From Arthrobacter sp. FW305-BF8 (GTDB taxonomy: Bacteria > Actinomycetota > Actinomycetes > Actinomycetales > Micrococcaceae), in NCBI RefSeq assembly GCF_021789315.1, contig NZ_CP084561.1:2914001-2978000 (forward strand): 64,000 nucleotides of DNA, in the 5' to 3' direction. This document shows, piece by piece, positions 28,810 to 37,016 of this stretch; the first letter of the stretch is position 1, and each line of letters begins with the position of its first letter. The translations under genes and the position numbers were made by a program. The notes beneath the pieces are model-generated. The model saw only the letters and a list, made by a program, of their open reading frames with translations. It had not been told where the DNA came from and made no database searches.

Positions 28810-29379
28810 TCAGCCGGCGGCTCCTACGAAACACTTGCCGTTCGACAGGGCCGGCAGCACGGTCACCGTCACCTTCCCATCGCGGATCTGGCCGATCACG
28901 CATTCCTTGGCCTGGACAGCCGCCGCTTCCATGGAATCCACCTCGAGTCCGGTGGGTGTACGCCCCGCCGAGACCTCCAGGCTCCGCGCCGGAACTCCTG
29001 CCGCCGTGAGGGCTGAGGTGATGTCGGCCGTAGCGGGCTTCGGGTTGGCCGCTACTACACTTCCAAGGACGTCAGCCATGGTCCGCTGCAGCGCGGCCGT
29101 GGCTGCGGAAGCGTCCTTGGTGGCTGCCGCAGGCGCCGAGGGTTTTGCCGAAGGTTTTGCCGAGGCTGATGCTGTCGCCTGGGTGGCCGCCTGTTCTCCG
29201 GCGGCTGGTGCTTCCGCCGTCTGGTGCACGGTGGCCTGATCTCCCGGTGCCGTGCAGGCGGCCAGGGACACGACAACAACCGCCAATGCGAGCCGGCCGC
29301 TAACCTTCTTGGCGTTTCCCAGGGCACCAGTGGCATTGCCGCGGAGTGCTTTGTTCCGCTGAAGTGTAGTCGCTCGCAT
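28810..29379 (-). CDS. putative lipoprotein with C-terminal DUF6993-like domain
   Basis: A 189-residue protein with a signal peptide ending in a lipobox (L-A-L-A-V-V-V-V-S-L-A-A-C, Cys near 42), a long Ala/Thr/Pro/Lys linker (about 45-95) and a compact C-terminal domain of about 90 residues with two conserved-looking cysteines (K-E-C-V-I-G and G-K-C-F-V-G) that may form a disulfide. I recall such domains as DUF6993 in Micrococcaceae, but this is from memory. Probably membrane-anchored on the outside. The ATG at 29379 fits the signal peptide best; an earlier ATG at 29433 is possible. Confidence 0.75.
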   Translation of the reverse strand: MRATTLQRNKALRGNATGALGNAKKVSGRLALAVVVVSLAACTAPGDQATVHQTAEAPAAGEQAATQATASASAKPSAKPSAPAAATKDASAATAALQRTMADVLGSVVAANPKPATADITSALTAAGVPARSLEVSAGRTPTGLEVDSMEAAAVQAKECVIGQIRDGKVTVTVLPALSNGKCFVGAAG

Positions 29380-29439
29380 CACGCTGCCATTCTGCCATGC
29401 GGCACCGCCAGGGGGTGCCGTGCCGCACGGCACCGGCGT

Positions 29440-30009
29440 TCAGGCAGCGGCTCCCGTCAGCTCGCCCGTTTCGGGGTCGAGCTGCAACTCGTCGCCGGCG
29501 TCGTCGAGGAAGATGCCCGCCGCAGCCGGGCCTTCGTCGGTTTCGTCGCCTTCCTCCCGGTCCTCGTCGGGGCCGTCCCCGGCCTCGCCTGGGGATCCGG
29601 AAACGCTGCGGTCGCCGTTCCCGGGGCCGAATCCGTCAGCGGCCTGCGGGTTTCCGGAATTGCGGATGAAGTTGGCAGTGCCCCACTTGAGATCGTGGCC
29701 CACCGCGTCCGCGTCGATCTCGGCGTCGTGGTACATGCGGCCGTCTTTCTCCCAGCTGCGCATCTTGAGCTTGCCCACGACGACGACGCGCTGGCCCTTC
29801 TTGATGCTGCAGCCCATGTTCCCGGCCAGCTGCCGGTATCCCTGGACCGTGAACCAGTTGATGTTGCCGTCCACCCAGGCGTTGGCCGTGCGGTCGTACC
29901 GCCGTTCAGCGGAACCGAGGCGGAATGAGGCGGTGGGAACGCCCCCGGGAGTAGTGGAACTGCGGATCTCCGTGGCCACGAAGCCCCGGACCGTAATGTT
30001 GTCACTCAT
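29440..30009 (-). CDS. single-stranded DNA-binding protein
   Basis: A 189-residue SSB with one OB fold (about 1-115: D-N-I-T-V-R-G-F-V-A-T-E, then N-W-F-T-V-Q-G-Y-R-Q-L-A and G-Q-R-V-V-V-V-G-K-L) followed by an acidic, Gly/Asp/Glu-rich tail. The tail does not end in the D-D-D-I-P-F-type tip through which replicative SSBs recruit partners, and the gene is not next to rpsF/rpsR. It is therefore likely a second, non-replicative paralogue (SsbB-like). It has its own upstream region next to tRNA-Arg. Confidence 0.88.
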   Translation of the reverse strand: MSDNITVRGFVATEIRSSTTPGGVPTASFRLGSAERRYDRTANAWVDGNINWFTVQGYRQLAGNMGCSIKKGQRVVVVGKLKMRSWEKDGRMYHDAEIDADAVGHDLKWGTANFIRNSGNPQAADGFGPGNGDRSVSGSPGEAGDGPDEDREEGDETDEGPAAAGIFLDDAGDELQLDPETGELTGAAA

Positions 30010-30152
30010 CTTGGTGTCCTGTCTCGAAGTGTCTTGCCCTAGCAGGCACTTCCAGCATCAACCGCCGACGCGACCGCGGGGAGGTACGCAATGCTGTATG
30101 TGGATAACCGAAACGTTCGTCCTCGGTGCCGCCGACAGGCCCGCAGGCAATG

Positions 30153-30158
30153 TAGACT
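30153..30158 (+). promoter_or_regulatory. -10 element TAGACT of tRNA-Arg
   Basis: TAGACT lies 34 bases upstream of the tRNA 5' end. A good -35 is not evident. Confidence 0.45.
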
Positions 30159-30191
30159 TTTTCAGGCACCCGGGAAGCCGGGAAACCAGTT

Positions 30192-30264
30192 GCCCCAGTA
30201 GCTCAGGGGATAGAGCAGCGGCCTTCTAATCCGCCGGTCGGGGGTTCGATTCCCTCCTGGGGCA
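30192..30264 (+). tRNA. tRNA-Arg (anticodon TCT)
   Basis: Acceptor GCCCCAG pairs with CTGGGGC, the anticodon loop CTTCTAA gives TCT, the T-loop is TTCGATT. CCA is not encoded. It reads the rare codons AGA/AGG in this high-GC genome. Confidence 0.96.
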
Positions 30265-30326
30265 CGGCCACGAGCGGTCCTGGCATTCGACACCGAAAGT
30301 CAGGACCGCTTCTTTCCGGCAGCCCT

Positions 30327-30587
30327 TCATTCGTCTGTGACCGCGTGGAATGCACGGCCACCCTTGCCCGCCAGCGACAACATAGTCGGATCGGCCATGA
30401 ACCGCTTGCCCTCGACCGTGTGCCAGCCTGCCGGCGAATATTCCCGCTCAAACGTCCACTCGGCCTGACCCGAGGCCTGGGCCAGAACATGAAGAGTTCC
30501 AGCCGGACCGACTCGGTAGGAATAGGACTTTCCCGAGTCTGAAAAGAGCGTCCTTTGACCGTCGAACACTACGGTGACGTCTGCCAT
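30327..30587 (-). CDS. small hypothetical protein
   Basis: An 86-residue open frame on the strand opposite tRNA-Arg, ending 63 bases beyond it. The product looks like a small beta-rich protein (M-A-D-V-T-V-V-F-D-G-Q-R-T-L-F at the start, G-T-L-H-V-L-A-Q and W-T-F-E-R-E-Y in the middle) with no known motif. Codon use is that of a real gene here, but the ribosome binding site is weak. I do not recognise the family. Confidence 0.5.
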   Translation of the reverse strand: MADVTVVFDGQRTLFSDSGKSYSYRVGPAGTLHVLAQASGQAEWTFEREYSPAGWHTVEGKRFMADPTMLSLAGKGGRAFHAVTDE

Positions 30588-30829
30588 CTGCCCTGTTGCC
30601 TTTCGCTCTCGCCAGGATCCTCAGCGCCCCCGGTTTCCACGACTATAGTTCCATGACAGGGCCAGTTCTGCCTCTGCCTCCGGATGGATAGGGCCCCCGG
30701 GTGACCTCCCGACAGCAAGTGCCAAGCATGCTTACTAATAAGGCCCGACTGTGCCTATGATCGGATTGGGCGCCGGCGATGTGCACGCGCCGGTCAGCTT
30801 GGACCAACCGTCAGGGAAGGAACATCCGC

Positions 30830-31312
30830 ATGCAGCAAAGCCAGTCGGGCGGAAACCCCGTCGATCCGGAAACGCCCCGGCCAGCGAGCGCGGCAGCAGG
30901 CCAGCCAGGCGCCGCTGAGCCGCTTGACCCTGCACCGGCCGCAGCGGCGGCGAGTACCGGCGCGGCGGCCCGCCATCCCGGCACGGCCGCGATCCCGGGT
31001 TACGACGGGGCCGCGTCACCGCGGCCCGGCCGGGCGGAGCCGGAACGGCAGGTGACGCGCGCAGGTATGATCTGGGCGGCGGTGGCCTCGGCCCTGGTGG
31101 TACTGGTGCTGCTGATCATCTTCATCCTGCAGAACCAGGAACTCGTCCAGGTGAAGTTCTTCGGCCTTGAAGGCGCGGTGTCGCTCGGGATGTCCCTCTT
31201 TATCGCGGCAGTAGGCGGAGGAGTCCTCGTGGCCATGGCAGGCGCAGCCCGGATCATCCAGCTGCGCGCTGCTGCCCACCGTCGCAGGGTACAGACTGGC
31301 CGGAATCGGTAA
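30830..31312 (+). CDS. LapA domain (DUF1049) membrane protein
   Basis: A 160-residue protein with a long Pro/Ala-rich N-terminal tail (1-80) and a LapA-type module: helix 1 (about 85-108) ending I-L-Q-N-Q-E-L-V-Q-V-K-F-F, a short turn, and helix 2 (about 120-140). LapA-domain proteins help envelope assembly in proteobacteria; the role here is unknown. The ATG at 30830 follows AAGGA at 8 bases; the longer frame from 30779 is not needed. Confidence 0.82.
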   Translation: MQQSQSGGNPVDPETPRPASAAAGQPGAAEPLDPAPAAAAASTGAAARHPGTAAIPGYDGAASPRPGRAEPERQVTRAGMIWAAVASALVVLVLLIIFILQNQELVQVKFFGLEGAVSLGMSLFIAAVGGGVLVAMAGAARIIQLRAAAHRRRVQTGRNR

Positions 31313-31326
31313 GCCGCCACCGACGG

Positions 31327-31758
31327 TCAGTCCTCGAGGTAGTCCTTGAGGTTGCCGAGCACCATGCCCCAAAGTTGCTCGGACTCTGCGGCTTCGTCAT
31401 CACTCTTGTTGTTGCCCTGGGTGATGCTGACCCGGGTGCCCTCCGCCACGGGCTCCAGGCCGTACTCCACCGTGTGGTAGCTGTCCGGCTCGTCGGGCCG
31501 GCCCGACAAGGGGCTGTAGTGGGTGATCCGCAGGAGTTCGTTGGGGCGGACTTCCAGCACGGTCCCCTTGTCCTGGTAGGACTTGCCCTGCCACTCCCCC
31601 TCGAACGTCACCGGCTCACCTTCCCGCCAGGTGGATGTGACGTTCGTGCCGAGAAAGTATTCCCTGACGTCCGCCGGATCCGTTAGCGCCTTCCACACCC
31701 GCTCCGGCTGCGCAGCGACAACAACGCTCGCCTCGGCATCCCTGATGCGCTTGTCCAT
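31327..31758 (-). CDS. SRPBCC (AHSA1/START-like) domain protein
   Basis: A 143-residue single-domain START-like protein of the AHSA1 group (formerly Hsp90 activator C-terminus homologues): V-W-K-A-L-T-D-P-A-D-V-R-E-Y-F-L-G at about 22-38, the W-x-G and F-E-G-E-W blocks, and the C-terminal helix W-G-M-V-L-G-N-L-K-D-Y-L. Such proteins bind small hydrophobic ligands; the ligand is unknown. The start at 31758 has a strong GGAGGGG. It converges with the LapA gene. Confidence 0.85.
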   Translation of the reverse strand: MDKRIRDAEASVVVAAQPERVWKALTDPADVREYFLGTNVTSTWREGEPVTFEGEWQGKSYQDKGTVLEVRPNELLRITHYSPLSGRPDEPDSYHTVEYGLEPVAEGTRVSITQGNNKSDDEAAESEQLWGMVLGNLKDYLED

Positions 31759-31814
31759 GGCTACCCCTCCTGGCGCCACCCTACCCGCGGACGGCCACCG
31801 AAGTAAGGGCAGGT

Positions 31815-32672
31815 TCAGGCGAAGGGTTGCACCAGTTCCGCGTAGCGGTCCTTCATCCTCGCCAGGACGTCGGCGCCGTCGGCGTCCCAGATCTCCTGGT
31901 TGAATATCTCCACCTCGATGTCGCCGGTGTATCCGGCGTCCCGGACCCAGGTACCGATCGTCGCGAAGTCAATCACGCCGTCGCCCATCATGCCGCGGGA
32001 AAGCAGCGCGTCCGCGGCGATCGGAAGGTTGAAGTCACACACCTGGTAGGAGGCGATCCGGTTCTCCCGTCCGGCGCGGTCGATCTGCGCTTTCAGTTCC
32101 GGATCCCACCAGACGTGGAAGGTGTCGACGGCGACCCCCACCGCCCGCGCATCGTACGGCGCCGCCAGGTCCAGCGCCTGCCCCAGCGTGGAGATGAGCG
32201 CACGGTCGGCGGCGTACATCGGGTGCAGGGGTTCCAGCACCAGCCGGACGCCGTGTTCGACGGCGAATGGGACGAGATCCTCGAGCCGGTCGGCCACGCG
32301 CTGGCGGGCAGCCACGACGTCCTTCTCCCCCGGCGCCAGGCCCCCGACCACGAGGAACAGTTCTTGCGTATCGAGAGCAACGGCCTCCAGGATCGCGGCC
32401 CTGTTGTCGGCGAGCGCTGCCGCCTGCCCGTCGGCGTCCGGAGCGGTGAGGAACCCGCCGCGGCACAGCGAGGAGACCCGGAGCCCGGCGTCCTTGATCA
32501 GCTTCGCCGCCTTGTCCAGCCCGGCCTCGGCGACGATGTCCCGCCAGGGCCCGATGGCGGGGATTCCTGCACGGGCGCAGCCGTCAACAGCCTCGGCGAG
32601 CGTCCACTTCTTGGTGGTGGCGCTATTGAGGGAAAGCCGTGAAAAGGGGGACGGTTCTGAATAGAAGGTCAT
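31815..32672 (-). CDS. sugar phosphate isomerase/epimerase (xylose isomerase-like TIM barrel)
   Basis: Third gene of a coupled catabolic operon. The 285-residue AP-endonuclease-2-like TIM barrel shows L-S-L-N-S-A-T near the start, L-E-P-L-H-P-M-Y-A-A-D-R at about 146-157 (metal-binding Glu and His), V-D-T-F-H-V-W-W-D-P and the late D-x-E-V-E-I-F-N-Q. Family members isomerise or epimerise sugars, or act on 3-keto-glycosides; the substrate is unknown. Its ATG overlaps the DUF993 stop (ATGA), so translation is coupled. Confidence 0.88.
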   Translation of the reverse strand: MTFYSEPSPFSRLSLNSATTKKWTLAEAVDGCARAGIPAIGPWRDIVAEAGLDKAAKLIKDAGLRVSSLCRGGFLTAPDADGQAAALADNRAAILEAVALDTQELFLVVGGLAPGEKDVVAARQRVADRLEDLVPFAVEHGVRLVLEPLHPMYAADRALISTLGQALDLAAPYDARAVGVAVDTFHVWWDPELKAQIDRAGRENRIASYQVCDFNLPIAADALLSRGMMGDGVIDFATIGTWVRDAGYTGDIEVEIFNQEIWDADGADVLARMKDRYAELVQPFA

Positions 32673-33883
32673 ACTCCCACTCCGTTAATGCGAAGGTATT
32701 CGGACATCCGGAACGCTGCGAGGGCGGGGTCCTTCAGCAGCCCGGCTTCGTCGGCCAGTTCGAAGGTCTTCGCGAGGTGCACCACGGAACGGCCCGAGTG
32801 CAGCCCGCCCACCATCTGGAATCCGGGCTGCTTGCCGTTGAGCCAGGAGAGGAAGGCGATTCCGGTTTTGTAGTAGAACGTGGGGGCACTGAAGATGTGC
32901 TTGCCCAGTTCGCGGGTGGAGTCCAGGATGGCACGGGCTTTGGCGGCGTCTCCGGCGTCGTAGCTTTGCAGCGCCGCGGACGCGGCGGGATAGATTGCCG
33001 CAAAGATTCCCAGCAGAGCATCCGAGTGGAGGGTGCCGTCGCCGTCGATCAGTTCCGGGTAGTTGAAATCATCGCCGGTGTAGAGGCGGACGCCCTCGGG
33101 GAGCGCCGCCCGCAACGCGATTTCGTGCGAGGCATCCAGGAGGGAGACCTTGACGCCGTCCACCCTGTCCGCGTTCTCGCGGATGAGGGAGAGGAACGTC
33201 CCGGTGGCCTGGTCAACGCTGTCTGAGCCCCAGTAGCCGGCCAGCGCGGGATCGAACATGGTGCCGAGCCAGTGCAGGATGACGGGCTGGTCGGCCTCCT
33301 GGAGCAGTGTGGAGTACACCTTCAGGTAGTCCTCGGGACCGGACGCCACCTGGGCCAGCGCCCTTGAGGCCATGAGGATCACCTTGGGTCCGGCCTCGCT
33401 GACGGCGGCGACCTGCTCACGGTAGGCGGTCAGGACCGCCTGCAGCCCGGCCGCGCCGGAAGGCAGTGTGGCAAGGTCCAGCTGGTCGGTGCCGGCGCCG
33501 CAGGACACGAGGTCGCGGACGGTCATGCCTGCCGTGGCCATGCCCCCGGTGGAGACCACGGACGCCGCCTCCGCGCCGGTGCGCTTGATCAGCTGCTGCG
33601 TGGCGGGCCAGTCCAGGCCCATGCCGCGCTGGGCGGTGTCCATCGCGTCGGCAACCCCGAGCCCGTAGGACCAGAGCTCGTGCCGGTAGGCCAGGGTGGC
33701 GTCCCAGTCGAGACGGGCCGGGGCACCGGGAGTGTTGTCTGCGGTCACCTCGGGGATGACGTGGGCGGCAGCGTAGGCCCGGCGCGATGTCAGGCGTGCC
33801 GTCGGTTTGGCCCAGGTGGTGGCAGCGCGGAGCCGGTACTGCCGGGTTCCGCCGTCGGAGGTGGGAAGGATCAGTGAAGTCAT
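32669..33883 (-). CDS. DUF993 family protein, probable TIM-barrel enzyme
   Basis: A 404-residue member of DUF993, a family without a firm function that I place among dihydrodipicolinate-synthase/aldolase-like barrels. Notable blocks are V-I-L-H-W-L-G-T-M-F-D-P, D-G-V-K-V-S-L-L-D (candidate Schiff-base Lys, inference), R-L-Y-T-G-D-D-F-N-Y-P and F-S-A-P-T-F-Y-Y-K-T-G-I-A-F-L. The start at 33883 shares one base with the stop of the oxidoreductase gene (TGATG); longer in-frame extensions run into that gene. Coupling to a Gfo/Idh oxidoreductase and an isomerase suggests it cleaves or rearranges a keto-sugar intermediate. Confidence 0.85.
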   Translation of the reverse strand: MTSLILPTSDGGTRQYRLRAATTWAKPTARLTSRRAYAAAHVIPEVTADNTPGAPARLDWDATLAYRHELWSYGLGVADAMDTAQRGMGLDWPATQQLIKRTGAEAASVVSTGGMATAGMTVRDLVSCGAGTDQLDLATLPSGAAGLQAVLTAYREQVAAVSEAGPKVILMASRALAQVASGPEDYLKVYSTLLQEADQPVILHWLGTMFDPALAGYWGSDSVDQATGTFLSLIRENADRVDGVKVSLLDASHEIALRAALPEGVRLYTGDDFNYPELIDGDGTLHSDALLGIFAAIYPAASAALQSYDAGDAAKARAILDSTRELGKHIFSAPTFYYKTGIAFLSWLNGKQPGFQMVGGLHSGRSVVHLAKTFELADEAGLLKDPALAAFRMSEYLRINGVGV

Positions 33884-35052
33884 CAGAGCGTGATCTCCGG
33901 GATGTCGATGGTGCGGCGTTCGTCGCTGGACTGCAGGCCGAGTTCGGCGAGCTGCACGCCGCGGGCGGCGGAGAGCAGCCCGAAGCGGTGCTCGCGGCCG
34001 GCGACGGCGTCGCGCAGGAACTCTTCCCACTGCAGCTTGAAGCCGTTGTCCAACTCGGCGTTGGCGGGGACTTCCTGCCACTGGCTGCGGAAGGATTCTG
34101 TGACTGGAAGGTCCGGGTTCCAGACCGGCTTGGGTGTGTGGGCCCGCTGCTGCGCCACACACTTGTTCAGGCCGGCGACGGCAGATCCGTGCGTGCCGTC
34201 CACCTGGAATTCGACCAGCTCGTCACGGTAGACCCGGACGGCCCACGAGGAGTTGATCTGGCCGATAACGTCGTCCCCGCCCGGGGTTTGCAGCTCGAAG
34301 ATGCCGTAGGAGGCGTCGTCTGCCGTTGCCTTGTACTCCTTGCCGGCCTCGTCCCACCGCGCGGGGATGTGGGTGGCCGTCTTGGCGTTGACGCTCTGGA
34401 CCTTGCCGATGATGCCTTCCAGGACGTAGTTCCAGTGGCAGAACATGTCCGTGGTCATGCCGCCGCCGTCCTCCTTGCGGTAGTTCCAGGACGGGCGCTG
34501 GGCCGCCTGCACGTCGCCTTCGAAGACCCAGTAGCCGAATTCTCCGCGGATGGACAGGATCCGGCCGAAGAACCCTTCGTCCACGAGGCGGCGGAGCTTG
34601 ACCAGTCCGGGCAGGTAGAGCTTGTCATGCACGACGCCGGCGGTGACCCCGGCTTCCTTGCCGATGCGGGCCAGCTCGATGGCCTCCTCGAGGGTTTCCG
34701 CCGTCGGCTTCTCAGTGAAGATGTGCTTGCCGGCCAGCATGGCCTTCTTCAGGGTTGCGGCCCGCAGGCTGGTCATCGAGGCGTCGAAGACGACGTCCAC
34801 AGTGGGGTCGTTGATCACGCCGTCAAGGTCGGTGGTCCATTCCGAGATTTTGTGGAGCTCGGCCAGTTCACGGATTTTGGCTTCGTTGCGGCCGACGAGG
34901 ATTGGCTCGATCTGGACCTTGGTGCCGTCCTCCAGGGTGAAGCCCCCTGCGTCCCGGATGGGGAGGATGGAGCGCAGCAGGTGCTGGCGGTAGCCCATCC
35001 GGCCGGTAATCCCGTTCATGGCGATACGGATCGTCTTTGTTTCGAAGCCCAT
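33883..35052 (-). CDS. Gfo/Idh/MocA family oxidoreductase
   Basis: First gene of the operon. The 389-residue protein has an N-terminal Rossmann domain (about 1-140; I-R-I-A-M-N-G-I-T-G-R-M-G as nucleotide loop) with T-E-K-P (E-K-P is the family signature) near 114-117, and a C-terminal substrate domain with W-N-Y-R-K-E-D-G-G-G-M-T-T-D-M, where Lys and the downstream Asp/His are typical. Such enzymes oxidise or reduce sugars at C2 or C3. The promoter in the divergent gap carries two LacI-type operators. Confidence 0.92.
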   Translation of the reverse strand: MGFETKTIRIAMNGITGRMGYRQHLLRSILPIRDAGGFTLEDGTKVQIEPILVGRNEAKIRELAELHKISEWTTDLDGVINDPTVDVVFDASMTSLRAATLKKAMLAGKHIFTEKPTAETLEEAIELARIGKEAGVTAGVVHDKLYLPGLVKLRRLVDEGFFGRILSIRGEFGYWVFEGDVQAAQRPSWNYRKEDGGGMTTDMFCHWNYVLEGIIGKVQSVNAKTATHIPARWDEAGKEYKATADDASYGIFELQTPGGDDVIGQINSSWAVRVYRDELVEFQVDGTHGSAVAGLNKCVAQQRAHTPKPVWNPDLPVTESFRSQWQEVPANAELDNGFKLQWEEFLRDAVAGREHRFGLLSAARGVQLAELGLQSSDERRTIDIPEITL

Positions 35053-35082
35053 TAGTCCTCATTCATTCGTGGTGGATGGATC

Positions 35083-35096
35083 GGAAAGCGCATTCC
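35083..35096. promoter_or_regulatory. LacI-type operator O2
   Basis: GGAAAGCGCATTCC, a near-palindrome centred on GC as LacI-family operators are. It lies just downstream of the predicted start of the leftward operon and 48 bp, centre to centre, from O1. Confidence 0.65.
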
Positions 35097-35106
35097 CGCT
35101 GCTTCC

Positions 35107-35135
35107 ATAGTGCAGAACTCGCGCGGATCTGGCAA
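35107..35135 (-). promoter_or_regulatory. promoter of the DUF993 operon
   Basis: On the minus strand TTGCCA (35135-35130), 17 bases and CACTAT (35112-35107). The -35 overlaps operator O1. Confidence 0.6.
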
Positions 35136-35144
35136 GCGCTTTCC
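35131..35144. promoter_or_regulatory. LacI-type operator O1
   Basis: GGCAAGCGCTTTCC with the perfect core AAGCGCTT. It covers the -35 of the leftward operon promoter and lies about 20 bases before the GATAAT (35163-35168) of the lacI-type gene, so one site can control both directions. Confidence 0.75.
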
Positions 35145-35223
35145 GAACTTACTTGTAACTGCGATAATGTGGGCATCAGCCGAGTTTCCCGAGGCTGGGG
35201 CCCGTTGAAGAGGAGTTTCGCCT

Positions 35224-36315
35224 GTGGCAGCAAGCACGCTGACCGAAGTAGCCCGCCTGGCCGGAGTCTCCCCCGCCACCGCGAGCCGTGTCCTGAACGG
35301 TTCCGCCAGAACCCCCGGACCTGACATCGCTGAGCGCGTCCGGAAAGCTGCCGACTCCCTCGGCTACATCCCCAACGCCCAGGCCCAGGGCCTCGCCAAG
35401 TCGAGCTCGGGCCTCATCGGACTCATCGTTCACGACATCGCGGACCCCTACTTCTCAGCCATAGCCCGCGGCGTCCAGACCGCGGCCCGGCACCAGAACA
35501 AGATGGTGCTGCTGGCCACCACCGCGGGCAGCCCCGCCGACGAGCGCGCGGCCGTGGCGGCCTTTGCGGCGCGCCGGGCGGACTCGATAGTGATTGCGGG
35601 ATCGCGATCTGCACGGACCGCGGACGATGAGGCCAACGCAGAACTGGCCGCCGAGCTTGACCGCTATTGCCGCAACGGCGGCCAAGTGGGCGTGGTGGGA
35701 CACGCCGTAGTGGGCGCGGAATACAACGAGGGCTATCACGTGGTTGAGGTTCCCAACGAGGAGCTCGCTGCCGAACTCGCCCGGGAACTGGCCGCTTCGC
35801 ATGCCGGGGAGTTCGTGGTCATCGCCGGTCCGGAGGGCCTCCTGACCTCCGACGACCGGGTGCGGGGCTTCCAGCGCGGCCTGGCAGACGCCGGGCTTTC
35901 GCCGGCACGCGTCCTGCACACCGGATTCGACCGTGCGGGCGGTTACGAGGCGGGCATGGAGCTCGCCGCACGCATCGGGCCGCACCGGGGCAAGGGCGAG
36001 GCCGGCGATGACGCCGCCGCACCGCCACGGCTCTGTATCTTCGCCGTCAACGACGTCATGGCGATCGGGGCCACCGCCGCGCTGCGCTCCGAGGGGCTGC
36101 GCGTCCCCCGAGACGCCGCCATCGCCGGCTTTGACGACATCGAAACACTGCGGGACTTCCGGCCCGCCCTCTCCACCGTCCGTCTGCCACTGGAGGAGAT
36201 CGGGAGGCTGGCAGTACCCGCCGGTTCCGGCCACGTGGCGGCCGGCGCCGTGGGGGTCACAGGCGAGGTGACCCTGCGCCGGAGTACGGAGCCGGGCGGC
36301 GAACCCGCTTCCTAG
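35224..36315 (+). CDS. LacI family transcriptional regulator
   Basis: A 363-residue repressor-type regulator: N-terminal helix-turn-helix (L-T-E-V-A-R-L-A-G-V-S-P-A-T-A-S-R-V-L-N, about 6-25), hinge with A-Q-A-Q-G-L-A and a periplasmic-binding-protein-like sensor domain from about 62. The sensor contains low-complexity Gly/Glu/Asp insertions (about 245-262) and a truncated C-terminus. It starts with GTG after AGGAG (8 bases). Divergent from the DUF993 operon and with matching operators between, it very likely controls that operon and itself; the inducer is unknown. Confidence 0.9.
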   Translation: MAASTLTEVARLAGVSPATASRVLNGSARTPGPDIAERVRKAADSLGYIPNAQAQGLAKSSSGLIGLIVHDIADPYFSAIARGVQTAARHQNKMVLLATTAGSPADERAAVAAFAARRADSIVIAGSRSARTADDEANAELAAELDRYCRNGGQVGVVGHAVVGAEYNEGYHVVEVPNEELAAELARELAASHAGEFVVIAGPEGLLTSDDRVRGFQRGLADAGLSPARVLHTGFDRAGGYEAGMELAARIGPHRGKGEAGDDAAAPPRLCIFAVNDVMAIGATAALRSEGLRVPRDAAIAGFDDIETLRDFRPALSTVRLPLEEIGRLAVPAGSGHVAAGAVGVTGEVTLRRSTEPGGEPAS

Positions 36316-36336
36316 CCGGCAGCAAGGCAGGCGGCC

Positions 36337-36945
36337 ATGACAGACCATCCACAGGAGACAGCAGGCGGCATCACCACCGCGGCCGCCGAGTGGGCCGCCG
36401 TCGAGGAACTTTTCGGCGTCCGCGGCGAACCGTCACGCTGCTGGTGTCGGTTCTTTGCCCTGCCGGGAGGCAGCTTTGCTGCCACGCCCCCTGCCGGCCG
36501 CAAGGCACAGCTGAAAGACAGGTTCGACGGCGGCGGGCCGGCGCCGGGGGTCCTGGCCTACCGCGGCGGCTCCGCAGTCGGCTGGTGCGCCGTGGAGCCG
36601 CGGGGATGCTACCCGCGGATTCTCCGTTCCCAGGTGTTCAAGGCCGCCGGAGCTGCGGCCAACGACGACGGCGGCGGGAGCGTGTGGTCGGTGAGCTGCT
36701 TCGTCGTCGCACCCGGCCACCGGCGCAGCGGCGTGGCGGCGGCCCTGCTGTCTGCCGCCGTCGGCCATGCACGCGCCACCGGGGCAGCCGTCGTCGAAGG
36801 GTATCCGGTGGATCCACGGGAACGGCCAAAGGCCGGGCCGTCCGATCTCTACCAGGGCACGCTGGGGCTGTTCCTGGCCGCCGGGTTTGAGGTGGTCAGT
36901 GACGCAGTTCCCGGCCGCAGGGTGGTACGGCTACAGGTCGGATGA
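36337..36945 (+). CDS. GNAT family N-acetyltransferase
   Basis: A 202-residue acetyltransferase. The acetyl-CoA binding segment reads V-S-C-F-V-V-A-P-G-H-R-R-S-G-V-A-A-A-L-L (about 116-135), the R/Q-x-x-G-x-G/A loop. The front half has W-C-R-F-F-A-L-P and W-C-A-V-E-P-R blocks, a subgroup often encoded near regulators, with unknown acceptor. It follows the LacI gene by 21 bases and could be cotranscribed, although a functional link is not evident. Confidence 0.85.
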   Translation: MTDHPQETAGGITTAAAEWAAVEELFGVRGEPSRCWCRFFALPGGSFAATPPAGRKAQLKDRFDGGGPAPGVLAYRGGSAVGWCAVEPRGCYPRILRSQVFKAAGAAANDDGGGSVWSVSCFVVAPGHRRSGVAAALLSAAVGHARATGAAVVEGYPVDPRERPKAGPSDLYQGTLGLFLAAGFEVVSDAVPGRRVVRLQVG

Positions 36946-37004
36946 CAGGACCACGCGGACCACGGCGGCAATGGCAACCGCTGCCGCAGGCTCCTTGGAC
37001 CGGC

Positions 37005-37010
37005 TATCTT
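37005..37010 (+). promoter_or_regulatory. -10 element TATCTT, leaderless start
   Basis: TATCTT, six bases (GGCAGC), then ATG at 37017. Confidence 0.55.
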
Positions 37011-37016
37011 GGCAGC

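Noticed and set aside
33884..34162. N-terminal extension of the DUF993 frame
   Set aside because: It overlaps the oxidoreductase gene in another frame. The ATG at 33883 sits in a TGATG overlap, as expected for a coupled operon.
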